Source of the DNA: Chrysogorgia sp. JL179-B06
Lineage: Eukaryota > Cnidaria > Anthozoa > Scleralcyonacea > Chrysogorgiidae
Assembly (NCBI GenBank): GCA_035772405.1
Contig: JAYKKM010000017.1
Coordinates: 1 to 64,000 of the forward strand
DNA length: 64,000 bases
Direction of reading: 5' to 3'
In this document: in pieces, positions 28,601 through 42,589 of the stretch
How the letters are laid out: each line of letters opens with the position of its first letter
How positions within the stretch are numbered: the first letter of the stretch is position 1
Translations under genes and position numbers: made by a program
The notes under the pieces: generated by a model
The model's input: only the letters and a program-made list of their open reading frames with translations
The model's database searches: none
What the model was told of the DNA's origin: nothing

Positions 28601-29314
28601 AGAAGAAATTTTGAAATGTGATCTCTTGCCAGTAAGAAAATTTTTACCAGGCCCCCAAAATCGAAAAATCGATGACCACGCCCCCAATTTTTATCCAAAC
28701 CGGACGTCCGTCATACCGTTGGAAAGCCAGTGAAGTGTTCTATCTGATCCAATCAAAATTTTTAAATTTATCGGGGGGAAAGTGCCCGAATTAATTCGAA
28801 CCCTAACTTTAACTCTAACCTTTACTCTAAACCTCCTCCACTCCACAATTTTCATCCAAACCGGACGTGCGTCATACCGTTGGAAAGCCAGTGAAGTGCT
28901 CTATCCGAATCAGAAGAAATTTTGAAATGTCATCTCTTGCCAGTAAGAAAATTTTTACCAGGCCCCCAAAATCGAAAAATCGATGACCACGCCCCCAATT
29001 TTTATCCAAACCGGACGTCCGTCATACCGTTGGAAAGCCAGTGAAGTGTTCTATCTGATCCAATCAAAATTTTTAAATTTATCGGGGGGAAAGTGCCCGA
29101 ATTAATTCGAACCCTAACTTTAACTCTAACCTTTACTCTAAACCTCCTCCACTCCACAATTTTCATCCAAACCGGACGTGCGTCATACCGTTGGAAAGCC
29201 AGTGAAGTGCTCTATCCGAATCAGAAGAAATTTTGAAATGTGATCTCTTGCCAGTAAGAAAATTTTTACCAGGCCCCCAAAATCGAAAAATCGATGACCA
29301 CGCCCCCAATTTTC

Positions 29315-29412
29315 ATCCAATCCGGACGAGGGTCGGCGAATTGGAAAGCCCGCTACGAGTTCTATCCGAATTAGTAATAATAAAAAAATCGTTGGCCACG
29401 CCCCCAATTTTT
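29315..29412 (+). repeat. Second type C satellite monomer (98 bp)
   Basis: Longer version of the unit near 25.5 kb, with an extra GGTCGGCGAATTGG segment before AAAGCCCGCTACGAG. The two copies are ~3.8 kb apart. They look like surviving members of a separate subfamily rather than random deletions of A, because both share the same private middle sequence. Confidence 0.85.
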
Positions 29413-29929
29413 ATCCAAACCGGACGTGCGTCATACCGTTGGAAAGCCAGTGAAGTGCTCTATCCGAATCAGAAGAAATTTTGAAATGTGATCTCTTGCC
29501 AGTAAGAAAATTTTTACCAGGCCCCCAAAATCGAAAAATCGATGACCACGCCCCCAATTTTATCCAAACCGGACGTGCGTCATACCGTTGGAAAGCCAGT
29601 GAAGTGCTCTATCCGAATCAGAAGAAATTTTAAAATGTCAGCTCTTGCCAGTGAGAAAATGTTTCCAGGCCCCCAAAATCTAAAAATCGTTGACCACTCC
29701 CCAATTTTCATCCAAACCGGACGTGCGTCATACCGTTGGAAAGCCAGTGAAGTGCTCTATCCGAATCAGAAGAAATTTTGAAATGTGATCTCTTGCCAGT
29801 AAGAAAATTTTTACCAGGCCCCCAAAATCGAAAAATCGATGACCACGCCCCCAATTTTTATCCAAACCGGACGTCCGTCATACCGTTGGAAAGCCAGTGA
29901 AGTGTTCTATCTGATCCAATCAAAATTTT

Positions 29930-30001
29930 TAAATTTATCGGGGGAAAGTGCCCGAATTAAGAAAATTTTTACCAGGCCCCCAAAATCTAAACACTCCACA
30001 A
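29930..30001 (+). repeat. Mosaic B-to-A-to-B satellite monomer
   Basis: B sequence up to TGCCCGAATTAA continues directly into A (GAAAATTTTTACCAGG) and then returns to a B-like CACTCCACAATTTT end. The breakpoints fall in short AT-rich matches between the two monomers. Confidence 0.8.
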
Positions 30002-32007
30002 TTTTTATCCAAACCGGACGTCCGTCATACCGTTGGAAAGCCAGTGAAGTGTTCTATCTGATCCAATCAAAATTTTTAAATTTATCGGGGGAAAGTGCCC
30101 GAATTAATTCGAACCCTAACTTTAACTCTAACCTTTACTCTAAACCTCCTCCACTCCACAATTTTCATCCAAACCGGACATGCGTCATACCGTTGGAAAG
30201 CCAGTGAAGTGCTCTATCCGAATCAGAAGAAATTTTGAAATGTCATCTCTTGCCAGTAAGAAAATGTTTACCAGGCCCCCAAAATCGAAAAATCGATGAC
30301 CACGCCCCCAATTTTTATCCAAACCGGACGTGCGTCATACCGTTGGAAAGCCAGTGAAGTGCTCTATCCGAATCAGAAGAAATTTTGAAATGTGATCTCT
30401 TGCCAGTAAGAAAATTTTTACCAGGCCCCCAAAATCGAAAAATCGATGACCACGCCCCCAATTTTTATCCAAACCGGACGTGCGTCATACCGTTGGAAAG
30501 CCAGTGAAGTGTTCTATCTGATCCAATCAAAATTTTTAAATTTATCGGGGGGAAAGTGCCCGAATTAATTCGAACCCTAACTTTAACTCTAACCTTTACT
30601 CTAAACCTCCTCCACTCCACAATTTTCATCCAAACCGGACGTGCGTCATACCGTTGGAAAGCCAGTGAAGTGCTCTATCCGAATCAGAAGAAATTTTGAA
30701 ATGTGATCTCTTGCCAGTAAGAAAATTTTTACCAGGCCCCCAAAATCGAAAAATCGATGACCACGCCCCCAATTTTTATCCAAACCGGACGTGCGTCATA
30801 CCGTTGGAAAGCCAGTGAAGTGTTCTATCTGATCCAATCAAAATTTTTAAATTTATCGGGGGAAAGTGCCCGAATTAATTCGAACCCTAACTTTAACTCT
30901 AACCTTTACTCTAAACCTCCTCCACTCCACAATTTTCATCCAAACCGGACGTGCGTCATACCGTTGGAAAGCCAGTGAAGTGCTCTATCCGAATCAGAAG
31001 AAATTTTGAAATGTGATCTCTTGCCAGTAAGAAAATTTTTACCAGGCCCCCAAAATCGAAAAATCGATGACCACGCCCCCAATTTTTATCCAAACCGGAC
31101 GTCCGTCATACCGTTGGAAAGCCAGTGAAGTGTTCTATCTGATCCAATCAAAATTTTTAAATTTATCGGGGGGAAAGTGCCCGAATTAATTCGAACCCTA
31201 ACTTTAACTCTAACCTTTACTCTAAACCTCCTCCACTCCACAATTTTCATCCAAACCGGACGTGCGTCATACCGTTGGAAAGCCAGTGAAGTGCTCTATC
31301 CGAATCAGAAGAAATTTTGAAATGTGATCTCTTGCCAGTAAGAAAATTTTTACCAGGCCCCCAAAATCGAAAAATCGATGACCACGCCCCCAATTTTTAT
31401 CCAAACCGGACGTCCGTCATACCGTTGGAAAGCCAGTGAAGTGTTCTATCTGATCCAATCAAAATTTTTAAATTTATCGGGGGGAAAGTGCCCGAATTAA
31501 TTCGAACCCTAACTTTAACTCTAACCTTTACTCTAAACCTCCTCCACTCCACAATTTTCATCCAAACCGGACATGCGTCATACCGTTGGAAAGCCAGTGA
31601 AGTGCTCTATCCGAATCAGAAGAAATTTTGAAATGTGATCTCTTGCCAGTAAGAAAATTTTTACCAGGCCCCCAAAATCGAAAAATCGATGACCACGCCC
31701 CCAATTTTTATCCAAACCGGACGTGCGTCATACCGTTGGAAAGCCAGTGAAGTGCTCTATCCGAATCAGAAGAAATTTTGAAATGTGATCTCTTGCCAGT
31801 AAGAAAATTTTTACCAGGCCCCCAAAATCGAAAAATCGATGACCACGCCCCCAATTTTTATCCAAACCGGACGTGCGTCATACCGTTGGAAAGCCAGTGA
31901 AGTGCTCTATCCGAATCAGAAGAAATTTTGAAATGTGATCTCTTGCCAGTAAGAAAATTTACCAGGCCCCCAAAATCGAAAAATCGATGACCACGCCCCC
32001 AATTTTT

Positions 32008-35000
32008 ATCCAAACCGGACGTCCGTCATACCGTTGGAAAGCCAGTGAAGTGTTCTATCTGATCCAATCAAAATTTTTAAATTTATCGGGGGGAAAGTGC
32101 CCGAATTAATTCGAACCCTAACTTTAACTCTAACCTTTACTCTAAACCTCCTCCACTCCACAATTTTCATCCAAACCGGACATGCGTCATACCGTTGGAA
32201 AGCCAGTGAAGTGCTCTATCCGAATCAGAAGAAATTTTGAAATGTGATCTCTTGCCAGTAAGAAAATTTTTACCAGGCCCCCAAAATCGAAAAATCGATG
32301 ACCACGCCCCCAATTTTTATCCAAACCGGACGTGCGTCATACCGTTGGAAAGCCAGTGAAGTGTTCTATCTGATCCAATCAAAATTTTTAAATTTATCGG
32401 GGGGAAAGTGCCCGAATTAATTCGAACCCTAACTTTAACTCTAACCTTTACTCTAAACCTCCTCCACTCCACAATTTTCATCCAAACCGGACGTGCGTCA
32501 TACCGTTGGAAAGCCAGTGAAGTGCTCTATCCGAATCAGAAGAAATTTTGAAATGTGATCTCTTGCCAGTAAGAAAATTTTTACCAGGCCCCCAAAATCG
32601 AAAAATCGATGACCACGCCCCCAATTTTTATCCAAACCGGACGTCCGTCATACCGTTGGAAAGCCAGTGAAGTGTTCTATCTGATCCAATCAAAATTTTT
32701 AAATTTATCGGGGGGAAAGTGCCCGAATTAATTCGAACCCTAACTTTAACTCTAACCTTTACTCTAAACCTCCTCCACTCCACAATTTTCATCCAAACCG
32801 GACGTGCGTCATACCGTTGGAAAGCCAGTGAAGTGCTCTATCCGAATCAGAAGAAATTTTGAAATGTGATCTCTTGCCAGTAAGAAAATTTTTACCAGGC
32901 CCCCAAAATCGAAAAATCGATGACCACGCCCCCAATTTTTATCCAAACCGGACGTCCGTCATACCGTTGGAAAGCCAGTGAAGTGTTCTATCTGATCCAA
33001 TCAAAATTTTTAAATTTATCGCGGGGAAAGTGCCCGAATTAATTCGAACCCTAACTTTAACTCTAACCTTTACTCTAAACCTCCTCCACTCCACAATTTT
33101 CATCCAAACCGGACATGCGTCATACCGTTGGAAAGCCAGTGAAGTGCTCTATCCGAATCAGAAGAAATTTTGAAATGTGATCTCTTGCCAGTAAGAAAAT
33201 TTTTACCAGGCCCCCAAAATCGAAAAATCGATGACCACGCCCCCAATTTTTATCCAAACCGGACGTCCGTCATACCGTTGGAAAGCCAGTGAAGTGTTCT
33301 ATCTGATCCAATCAAAATTTTTAAATTTATCGGGGGGAAAGTGCCCGAATTAATTCGAACCCTAACTTTAACTCTAACCTTTACTCTAAACCTCCTCCAC
33401 TCCACAATTTTCATCCAAACCGGACGTGCGTCATACCGTTGGAAAGCCAGTGAAGTGCTCTATCCGAATCAGAAGAAATTTTGAAATGTGATCTCTTGCC
33501 AGTAAGAAAATTTTTACCAGGCCCCCAAAATCGAAAAATCGATGACCACGCCCCCAATTTTTATCCAAACCGGACGTCCGTCATACCGTTGGAAAGCCAG
33601 TGAAGTGTTCTATCTGATCCAATCAAAATTTTTAAATTTATCGGGGGGAAAGTGCCCGAATTAATTCGAACCCTAACTTTAACTCTAACCTTTACTCTAA
33701 ACCTCCTCCACTCCACAATTTTCATCCAAACCGGACGTGCGTCATACCGTTGGAAAGCCAGTGAAGTGCTCTATCCGAATCAGAAGAAATTTTGAAATGT
33801 GATCTCTTGCCAGTAAGAAAATTTTTACCAGGCCCCCAAAATCGAAAAATCGATGACCACGCCCCCAATTTTTATCCAAACCGGACGTGCGTCATACCGT
33901 TGGAAAGCCAGTGAAGTGTTCTATCTGATCCAATCAAAATTTTTAAATTTATCGGGGGGAAAGTGCCCGAATTAATTCGAACCCTAACTTTAACTCTAAC
34001 CTTTACTCTAAACCTCCTCCACTCCACAATTTTCATCCAAACCGGACGTGCGTCATACCGTTGGAAAGCCAGTGAAGTGCTCTATCCGAATCAGAAGAAA
34101 TTTTGAAATGTGATCTCTTGCCAGTAAGAAAATTTTTACCAGGCCCCCAAAATCGAAAAATCGATGACCACGCCCCCAATTTTTATCCAAACCGGACGTC
34201 CGTCATACCGTTGGAAAGCCAGTGAAGTGTTCTATCTGATCCAATCAAAATTTTTAAATTTATCGGGGGGAAAGTGCCCGAATTAATTCGAACCCTAACT
34301 TTAACTCTAACCTTTACTCTAAACCTCCTCCACTCCACAATTTTCATCCAAACCGGACGTGCGTCATACCGTTGGAAAGCCAGTGAAGTGCTCTATCCGA
34401 ATCAGAAGAAATTTTGAAATGTGATCTCTTGCCAGTAAGAAAATTTTTACCAGGCCCCCAAAATCGAAAAATCGATGACCACGCCCCCAATTTTTATCCA
34501 AACCGGACGTCCGTCATACCGTTGGAAAGCCAGTGAAGTGTTCTATCTGATCCAATCAAAATTTTTAAATTTATCGGGGGGAAAGTGCCCGAATTAATTC
34601 GAACCCTAACTTTAACTCTAACCTTTACTCTAAACCTCCTCCACTCCACAATTTTCATCCAAACCGGACGTGCGTCATACCGTTGGAAAGCCAGTGAAGT
34701 GCTCTATCCGAATCAGAAGAAATTTTGAAATGTGATCTCTTGCCAGTAAGAAAATTTTTACCAGGCCCCCAAAATCGAAAAATCGATGACCACGCCCCCA
34801 ATTTTTATCCAAACCGGACGTCCGTCATACCGTTGGAAAGCCAGTGAAGTGTTCTATCTGATCCAATCAAAATTTTTAAATTTATCGGGGGGAAAGTGCC
34901 CGAATTAATTCGAACCCTAACTTTAACTCTAACCTTTACTCTAAACCTCCTCCACTCCACAATTTTCATCCAAACCGGACGTGCGTCATACCGTTGGAAA

Positions 35001-38000
35001 GCCAGTGAAGTGCTCTATCCGAATCAGAAGAAATTTTGAAATGTGATCTCTTGCCAGTAAGAAAATTTTTACCAGGCCCCCAAAATCGAAAAATCGATGA
35101 CCACGCCCCCAATTTTTATCCAAACCGGACGTCCGTCATACCGTTGGAAAGCCAGTGAAGTGTTCTATCTGATCCAATCAAAATTTTTAAATTTATCGGG
35201 GGGAAAGTGCCCGAATTAATTCGAACCCTAACTTTAACTCTAACCTTTACTCTAAACCTCCTCCACTCCACAATTTTCATCCAAACCGGACGTGCGTCAT
35301 ACCGTTGGAAAGCCAGTGAAGTGCTCTATCCGAATCAGAAGAAATTTTGAAATGTGATCTCTTGCCAGTAAGAAAATTTTTACCAGGCCCCCAAAATCGA
35401 AAAATCGATGACCACGCCCCCAATTTTTATCCAAACCGGACGTCCGTCATACCGTTGGAAAGCCAGTGAAGTGTTCTATCTGATCCAATCAAAATTTTTA
35501 AATTTATCGGGGGGAAAGTGCCCGAATTAATTCGAACCCTAACTTTAACTCTAACCTTTACTCTAAACCTCCTCCACTCCACAATTTTCATCCAAACCGG
35601 ACATGCGTCATACCGTTGGAAAGCCAGTGAAGTGCTCTATCCGAATCAGAAGAAATTTTGAAATGTGATCTCTTGCCAGTAAGAAAATTTTTACCAGGCC
35701 CCCAAAATCGAAAAATCGATGACCACGCCCCCAATTTTTATCCAAACCGGACGTCCGTCATACCGTTGGAAAGCCAGTGAAGTGTTCTATCTGATCCAAT
35801 CAAAATTTTTAAATTTATCGGGGGGAAAGTGCCCGAATTAATTCGAACCCTAACTTTAACTCTAACCTTTACTCTAAACCTCCTCCACTCCACAATTTTC
35901 ATCCAAACCGGACATGCGTCATACCGTTGGAAAGCCAGTGAAGTGCTCTATCCGAATCAGAAGAAATTTTGAAATGTGATCTCTTGCCAGTAAGAAAATT
36001 TTTACCAGGCCCCCAAAATCGAAAAATCGATGACCACGCCCCCAATTTTTATCCAAACCGGACGTCCGTCATACCGTTGGAAAGCCAGTGAAGTGTTCTA
36101 TCTGATCCAATCAAAATTTTTAAATTTATCGGGGGGAAAGTGCCCGAATTAATTCGAACCCTAACTTTAACTCTAACCTTTACTCTAAACCTCCTCCACT
36201 CCACAATTTTCATCCAAACCGGACGTGCGTCATACCGTTGGAAAGCCAGTGAAGTGCTCTATCCGAATCAGAAGAAATTTTGAAATGTGATCTCTTGCCA
36301 GTAAGAAAATTTTTACCAGGCCCCCAAAATCGAAAAATCGATGACCACGCCCCCAATTTTTATCCAAACCGGACGTCCGTCATACCGTTGGAAAGCCAGT
36401 GAAGTGTTCTATCTGATCCAATCAAAATTTTTAAATTTATCGGGGGAAAGTGCCCGAATTAATTCGAACCCTAACTTTAACTCTAACCTTTACTCTAAAC
36501 CTCCTCCACTCCACAATTTTCATCCAAACCGGACGTGCGTCATACCGTTGGAAAGCCAGTGAAGTGCTCTATCCGAATCAGAAGAAATTTTGAAATGTGA
36601 TCTCTTGCCAGTAAGAAAATTTTTACCAGGCCCCCAAAATCGAAAAATCGATGACCACGCCCCCAATTTTTATCCAAACCGGACGTCCGTCATACCGTTG
36701 GAAAGCCAGTGAAGTGTTCTATCTGATCCAATCAAAATTTTTAAATTTATCGCGGGGAAAGTGCCCGAATTAATTCGAACCCTAACTTAACTCTAACCTT
36801 TACTCTAAACCTCCTCCACTCCACAATTTTCATCCAAACCGGACGTGCGTCATACCGTTGGAAAGCCAGTGAAGTGCTCTATCCGAATCAGAAGAAATTT
36901 TGAAATGTGATCTCTTGCCAGTAAGAAAATTTTTACCAGGCCCCCAAAATCGAAAAATCGATGACCACGCCCCCAATTTTTATCCAAACCGGACGTCCGT
37001 CATACCGTTGGAAAGCCAGTGAAGTGTTCTATCTGATCCAATCAAAATTTTTAAATTTATCGGGGGGAAAGTGCCCGAATTAATTCGAACCCTAACTTTA
37101 ACTCTAACCTTTACTCTAAACCTCCTCCACTCCACAATTTTCATCCAAACCGGACGTGCGTCATACCGTTGGAAAGCCAGTGAAGTGCTCTATCCGAATC
37201 AGAAGAAATTTTGAAATGTGATCTCTTGCCAGTAAGAAAATTTTTACCAGGCCCCCAAAATCGAAAAATCGATGACCACGCCCCCAATTTTTATCCAAAC
37301 CGGACGTCCGTCATACCGTTGGAAAGCCAGTGAAGTGTTCTATCTGATCCAATCAAAATTTTTAAATTTATCGCGGGGAAAGTGCCCGAATTAATTCGAA
37401 CCCTAACTTTAACTCTAACCTTTACTCTAAACCTCCTCCACTCCACAATTTTCATCCAAACCGGACGTGCGTCATACCGTTGGAAAGCCAGTGAAGTGCT
37501 CTATCCGAATCAGAAGAAATTTTGAAATGTGATCTCTTGCCAGTAAGAAAATTTTTACCAGGCCCCCAAAATCGAAAAATCGATGACCACGCCCCCAATT
37601 TTTATCCAAACCGGACGTCCGTCATACCGTTGGAAAGCCAGTGAAGTGTTCTATCTGATCCAATCAAAATTTTTAAATTTATCGGGGGGAAAGTGCCCGA
37701 ATTAATTCGAACCCTAACTTTAAACTCTAACCTTTACTCTAAACCTCCTCCACTCCACAATTTTCATCCAAACCGGACGTGCGTCATACCGTTGGAAAGC
37801 CAGTGAAGTGCTCTATCCGAATCAGAAGAAATTTTGAAATGTGATCTCTTGCCAGTAAGAAAATTTTTACCAGGCCCCCAAAATCGAAAAATCGATGACC
37901 ACGCCCCCAATTTTTATCCAAACCGGACGTCCGTCATACCGTTGGAAAGCCAGTGAAGTGTTCTATCTGATCCAATCAAAATTTTTAAATTTATCGCGGG

Positions 38001-41000
38001 GAAAGTGCCCGAATTAATTCGAACCCTAACTTTAACTCTAACCTTTACTCTAAACCTCCTCCACTCCACAATTTTCATCCAAACCGGACATGCGTCATAC
38101 CGTTGGAAAGCCAGTGAAGTGCTCTATCCGAATTAGAAGAAATTTTGAAATGTGATCTCTTGCCAGTAAGAAAATTTTTACCAGGCCCCCAAAATCGAAA
38201 AATCGATGACCACGCCCCCAATTTTTATCCAAACCGGACGTCCGTCATACCGTTGGAAAGCCAGTGAAGTGTTCTATCTGATCCAATCAAAATTTTTAAA
38301 TTTATCGCGGGGAGAGTGCCCGAATTAATTCGAACCCTAACTTAAACTCTAACCTTTACTCTAAACCTCCTCCACTCCACAATTTTCATCCAAACCGGAC
38401 ATGCGTCATACCGTTGGAAAGCCAGTGAAGTGCTCTATCCGAATCAGAAGAAATTTTGAAATGTGATCTCTTGCCAGTAAGAAAATTTTTACCAGGCCCC
38501 CAAAATCGAAAAATCGATGACCACGCCCCCAATTTTTATCCAAACCGGACGTCCGTCATACCGTTGGAAAGCCAGTGAAGTGTTCTATCTGATCCAATCA
38601 AAATTTTTAAATTTATCGGGGGGAAAGTGCCCGAATTAATTCGAACCCTAACTTTAACTCTAACCTTTACTCTAAACCTCCTCCACTCCACAATTTTCAT
38701 CCAAACCGGACGTGCGTCATACCGTTGGAAAGCCAGTGAAGTGCTCTATCCGAATCAGAAGAAATTTTGAAATGTGATCTCTTGCCAGTAAGAAAATTTT
38801 TACCAGGCCCCCAAAATCGAAAAATCGATGACCACGCCCCCAATTTTTATCCAAACCGGACGTCCGTCATACCGTTGGAAAGCCAGTGAAGTGTTCTATC
38901 TGATCCAATCAAAAATTTTTTTTATCGCGGGGAGAGTGCCCGAATTAATTCGAACCCTAACTTAAACTCTAACCTTTACTCTAAACCTCCTCCACTCCAC
39001 AATTTTCATCCAAACCGGACATGCGTCATACCGTTGGAAAGCCAGTGAAGTGCTCTATCCGAATCAGAAGAAATTTTGAAATGTGATCTCTTGCCAGTAA
39101 GAAAATTTTTACCAGGCCCCCAAAATCGAAAAATCGATGACCACGCCCCCAATTTTTATCCAAACCGGACGTCCGTCATACCGTTGGAAAGCCAGTGAAG
39201 TGTTCTATCTGATCCAATCAAAATTTTTAAATTTATCGGGGGGAAAGTGCCCGAATTAATTCGAACCCTAACTTTAACTCTAACCTTTACTCTAAACCTC
39301 CTCCACTCCACAATTTTCATCCAAACCGGACGTGCGTCATACCGTTGGAAAGCCAGTGAAGTGCTCTATCCGAATCAGAAGAAATTTTGAAATGTGATCT
39401 CTTGCCAGTAAGAAAATTTTTACCAGGCCCCCAAAATCGAAAAATCGATGACCACGCCCCCAATTTTTATCCAAACCGGACGTCCGTCATACCGTTGGAA
39501 AGCCAGTGAAGTGTTCTATCTGATCCAATCAAAATTTTTAAATTTATCGGGGGGAAAGTGCCCGAATTAATTCGAACCCTAACTTTAAACTCTAACCTTT
39601 ACTCTAAACCTCCTCCACTCCACAATTTTCATCCAAACCGGACATGCGTCATACCGTTGGAAAGCCAGTGAAGTGCTCTATCCGAATCAGAAGAAATTTT
39701 GAAATGTGATCTCTTGCCAGTAAGAAAATTTTTACCAGGCCCCCAAAATCGAAAAATCGATGACCACGCCCCCAATTTTTATCCAAACCGGACGTCCGTC
39801 ATACCGTTGGAAAGCCAGTGAAGTGTTCTATCTGATCCAATCAAAATTTTTAAATTTATCGGGGGGAAAGTGCCCGAATTAATTCGAACCCTAACTTTAA
39901 CTCTAACCTTTACTCTAAACCTCCTCCACTCCACAATTTTCATCCAAACCGGACGTGCGTCATACCGTTGGAAAGCCAGTGAAGTGCTCTATCCGAATCA
40001 GAAGAAATTTTGAAATGTGATCTCTTGCCAGTAAGAAAATTTTTACCAGGCCCCCAAAATCGAAAAATCGATGACCACGCCCCCAATTTTTATCCAAACC
40101 GGACGTCCGTCATACCGTTGGAAAGCCAGTGAAGTGTTCTATCTGATCCAATCAAAATTTTTAAATTTATCGGGGGGAAAGTGCCCGAATTAATTCGAAC
40201 CCTAACTTTAACTCTAACCTTTACTCTAAACCTCCTCCACTCCACAATTTTCATCCAAACCGGACGTGCGTCATACCGTTGGAAAGCCAGTGAAGTGCTC
40301 TATCCGAATCAGAAGAAATTTTGAAATGTGATCTCTTGCCAGTAAGAAAATTTTTACCAGGCCCCCAAAATCGAAAAATCGATGACCACGCCCCCAATTT
40401 TTATCCAAACCGGACGTCCGTCATACCGTTGGAAAGCCAGTGAAGTGTTCTATCTGATCCAATCAAAATTTTTAAATTTATCGGGGGGAAAGTGCCCGAA
40501 TTAATTCGAACCCTAACTTTAACTCTAACCTTTACTCTAAACCTCCTCCACTCCACAATTTTCATCCAAACCGGACATGCGTCATACCGTTGGAAAGCCA
40601 GTGAAGTGCTCTATCCGAATCAGAAGAAATTTTGAAATGTGATCTCTTGCCAGTAAGAAAATTTTTACCAGGCCCCCAAAATCGAAAAATCGATGACCAC
40701 GCCCCCAATTTTTATCCAAACCGGACGTCCGTCATACCGTTGGAAAGCCAGTGAAGTGTTCTATCTGATCCAATCAAAATTTTTAAATTTATCGGGGGGA
40801 AAGTGCCCGAATTAATTCGAACCCTAACTTTAACTCTAACCTTTACTCTAAACCTCCTCCACTCCACAATTTTCATCCAAACCGGACATGCGTCATACCG
40901 TTGGAAAGCCAGTGAAGTGCTCTATCCGAATCAGAAGAAATTTTGAAATGTGATCTCTTGCCAGTAAGAAAATGTTTACCAGGCCCCCAAAATCGAAAAA

Positions 41001-41024
41001 TCGATGACCACGCCCCCAATTTTT
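32008..41024 (+). repeat. Regular AB dimeric higher-order repeat (311 bp)
   Basis: B starts at 32008, 32319 and onward every 311 bp to 41,024; 9,017 bp divided by 311 is 29.0, so about 29 dimers run without a break in phase. A private B variant with CGCGGGGA in place of CGGGGGGA occurs at about 36751, 37372, 37993, 38304 and 38925, mostly 621 bp apart. This suggests that blocks of four monomers have also spread as a unit. After 41,025 the order breaks into AA and BB doublets near the array end. Confidence 0.9.
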
Positions 41025-42532
41025 ATCCAAACCGGACGTGCGTCAGACCGTTGGAAAGCCAGTGAAGTGCTCTATCCGAATCAGAAGAAATTTTGAAATG
41101 TGATCTCTTGCCAGTAAGAAAATTTTTACCAGGCCCCCAAAATCGAAATATCGATGACCACGCCCCCAATTTTTATCCAAACCGGACGTGCGTCATACCG
41201 TTGGAAAGCCAGTGAAGTGTTCTATCTGATCCAATCAAAATTTTTAAATTTATCGGGGGGAAAGTGCCCGAATTAATTCGAACCCTAACTTTAACTCTAA
41301 CCTTTACTCTAAACCTCCTCCACTCCACAATTTTCATCCAAACCGGACGTCCGTCATACCGTTGGAAAGCCAGTGAAGTGTTCTATCTGATCCAATCAAA
41401 ATTTTTAAATTTATCGCGGGGAGAGTGCCCGAATTAATTCGAACCCTAACTTAAACTCTAACCTTTACTCTAAACCTCCTCCACTCCACAATTTTCATCC
41501 AAACCGGACATGCGTCATACCGTTGGAAAGCCAGTGAAGTGCTCTATCCGAATTAGAAGAAATTTTGAAATGTGATCTCTTGCCAGTAAGAAAATGTTTA
41601 CCAGGCCCCCAAAATCGAAAAATCGATGACCACGCCCCCAATTTTTATCCAAACCGGACGTGCGTCATACCGTTGGAAAGCCAGTGAAGTGCTCTATCCG
41701 AATCAGAAGAAATTTTGAAATGTGATCTCTTGCCAGTAAGAAAATTTTTACCAGGCCCCCAAAATCGAAAAATCGATGACCACGCCCCCAATTTTTATCC
41801 AAACCGGACGTGCGTCATACCGTTGGAAAGCCAGTGAAGTGTTCTATCTGATCCAATCAAAATTTTTAAATTTATCGGGGGGAAAGTGCCCGAATTAATT
41901 CGAACCCTAACTTTAACTCTAACCTTTACTCTAAACCTCCTCCACTCCACAATTTTCATCCAAACCGGACGTCCGTCATACCGTTGGAAAGCCAGTGAAG
42001 TGTTCTATCTGATCCAATCAAAATTTTTAAATTTATCGGGGGGAAAGTGCCCGAATTAATTCGAACCCTAACTTTAACTCTAACCTTTACTCTAAACCTC
42101 CTCCACTCCACAATTTTCATCCAAACCGGACATGCGTCATACCGTTGGAAAGCCAGTGAAGTGCTCTATCCGAATCAGAAGAAATTTTGAAATGTCATCT
42201 CTTGCCAGTAAGAAAATTTTTACCAGGCCCCCAAAATCGAAAAATCGATGACCACGCCCCCAATTTTTATCCAAACCGGACGTGCGTCATACCGTTGGAA
42301 AGCCAGTGAAGTGTTCTATCTGATCCAATCAAAATTTTTAAATTTATCGGGGGGAAAGTGCCCGAATTAATTCGAACCCTAACTTTAACTCTAACCTTTA
42401 CTCTAAACCTCCTCCACTCCACAATTTTCATCCAAACCGGACGTGCGTCATACCGTTGGAAAGCCAGTGAAGTGCTCTATCCGAATCAGAAGAAATTTTG
42501 AAATGTGATCTCTTGCCAGTAAGAAAATTTTG

Positions 42533-42589
42533 ATCGCGCCTTTTTGGTGACGCACATATGCGTACCGCACGTTTATAAAAGTGCACTCC
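42533..42589. other. Unique insert at the satellite's right edge
   Basis: A 57-bp non-satellite segment replaces the CCAGGCCCCC part of the last A copy. It contains an imperfect palindrome ACGCACATATGCGT and a TATA-box string TATAAAAG at 42574-42581 flanked by GCAC and GTGC. It may be core-promoter DNA captured at the array edge, or the footprint of a small insertion. Confidence 0.6.
42574..42581 (+). promoter_or_regulatory. TATA-like box upstream of the left inverted repeat
   Basis: TATAAAAG, about 65 bp before the left terminal repeat. A start ~30 bp downstream would place a transcript reading rightwards into that repeat. Only the motif and its position support this. Confidence 0.3.

Larger units (their letters stand above)
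1..42532. repeat. Two-monomer (A/B) satellite array
   Basis: Head-to-tail tandem array of roughly 275 monomers entering from outside the window. Monomer A is 150 bp and monomer B 161 bp. They share the first ~45 bp (ATCCAAACCGG, then CATACCGTTGGAAAGCC and AGTGAAGTG) and diverge after CTATC. A continues with an AAATGTGATCTCTTGCC block, CCAGGCCCCC and ATCGATGACCACGCCCC. B continues with CGGGGGGAAAGTGCCCG, the palindrome CGAATTAATTCG, then degenerate CCCTAA-like hexamers. All short ORFs in this interval are frames of the repeat. They recur at the monomer or dimer spacing and have no independent coding signature. No gene is seen anywhere in these 42.5 kb. Satellite identity is certain; centromeric or subtelomeric location is inference. 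Confidence 0.98.

Noticed and set aside
2640..41800. Many 60-122-codon ORFs in the left satellite on both strands
   Set aside because: They recur at the monomer or dimer period, share the same few peptides and change frame with any indel; they are translations of the repeat.
1..42532. CRISPR array
   Set aside because: The whole 150/161-bp unit repeats and there are no unique spacers; the context is eukaryotic.
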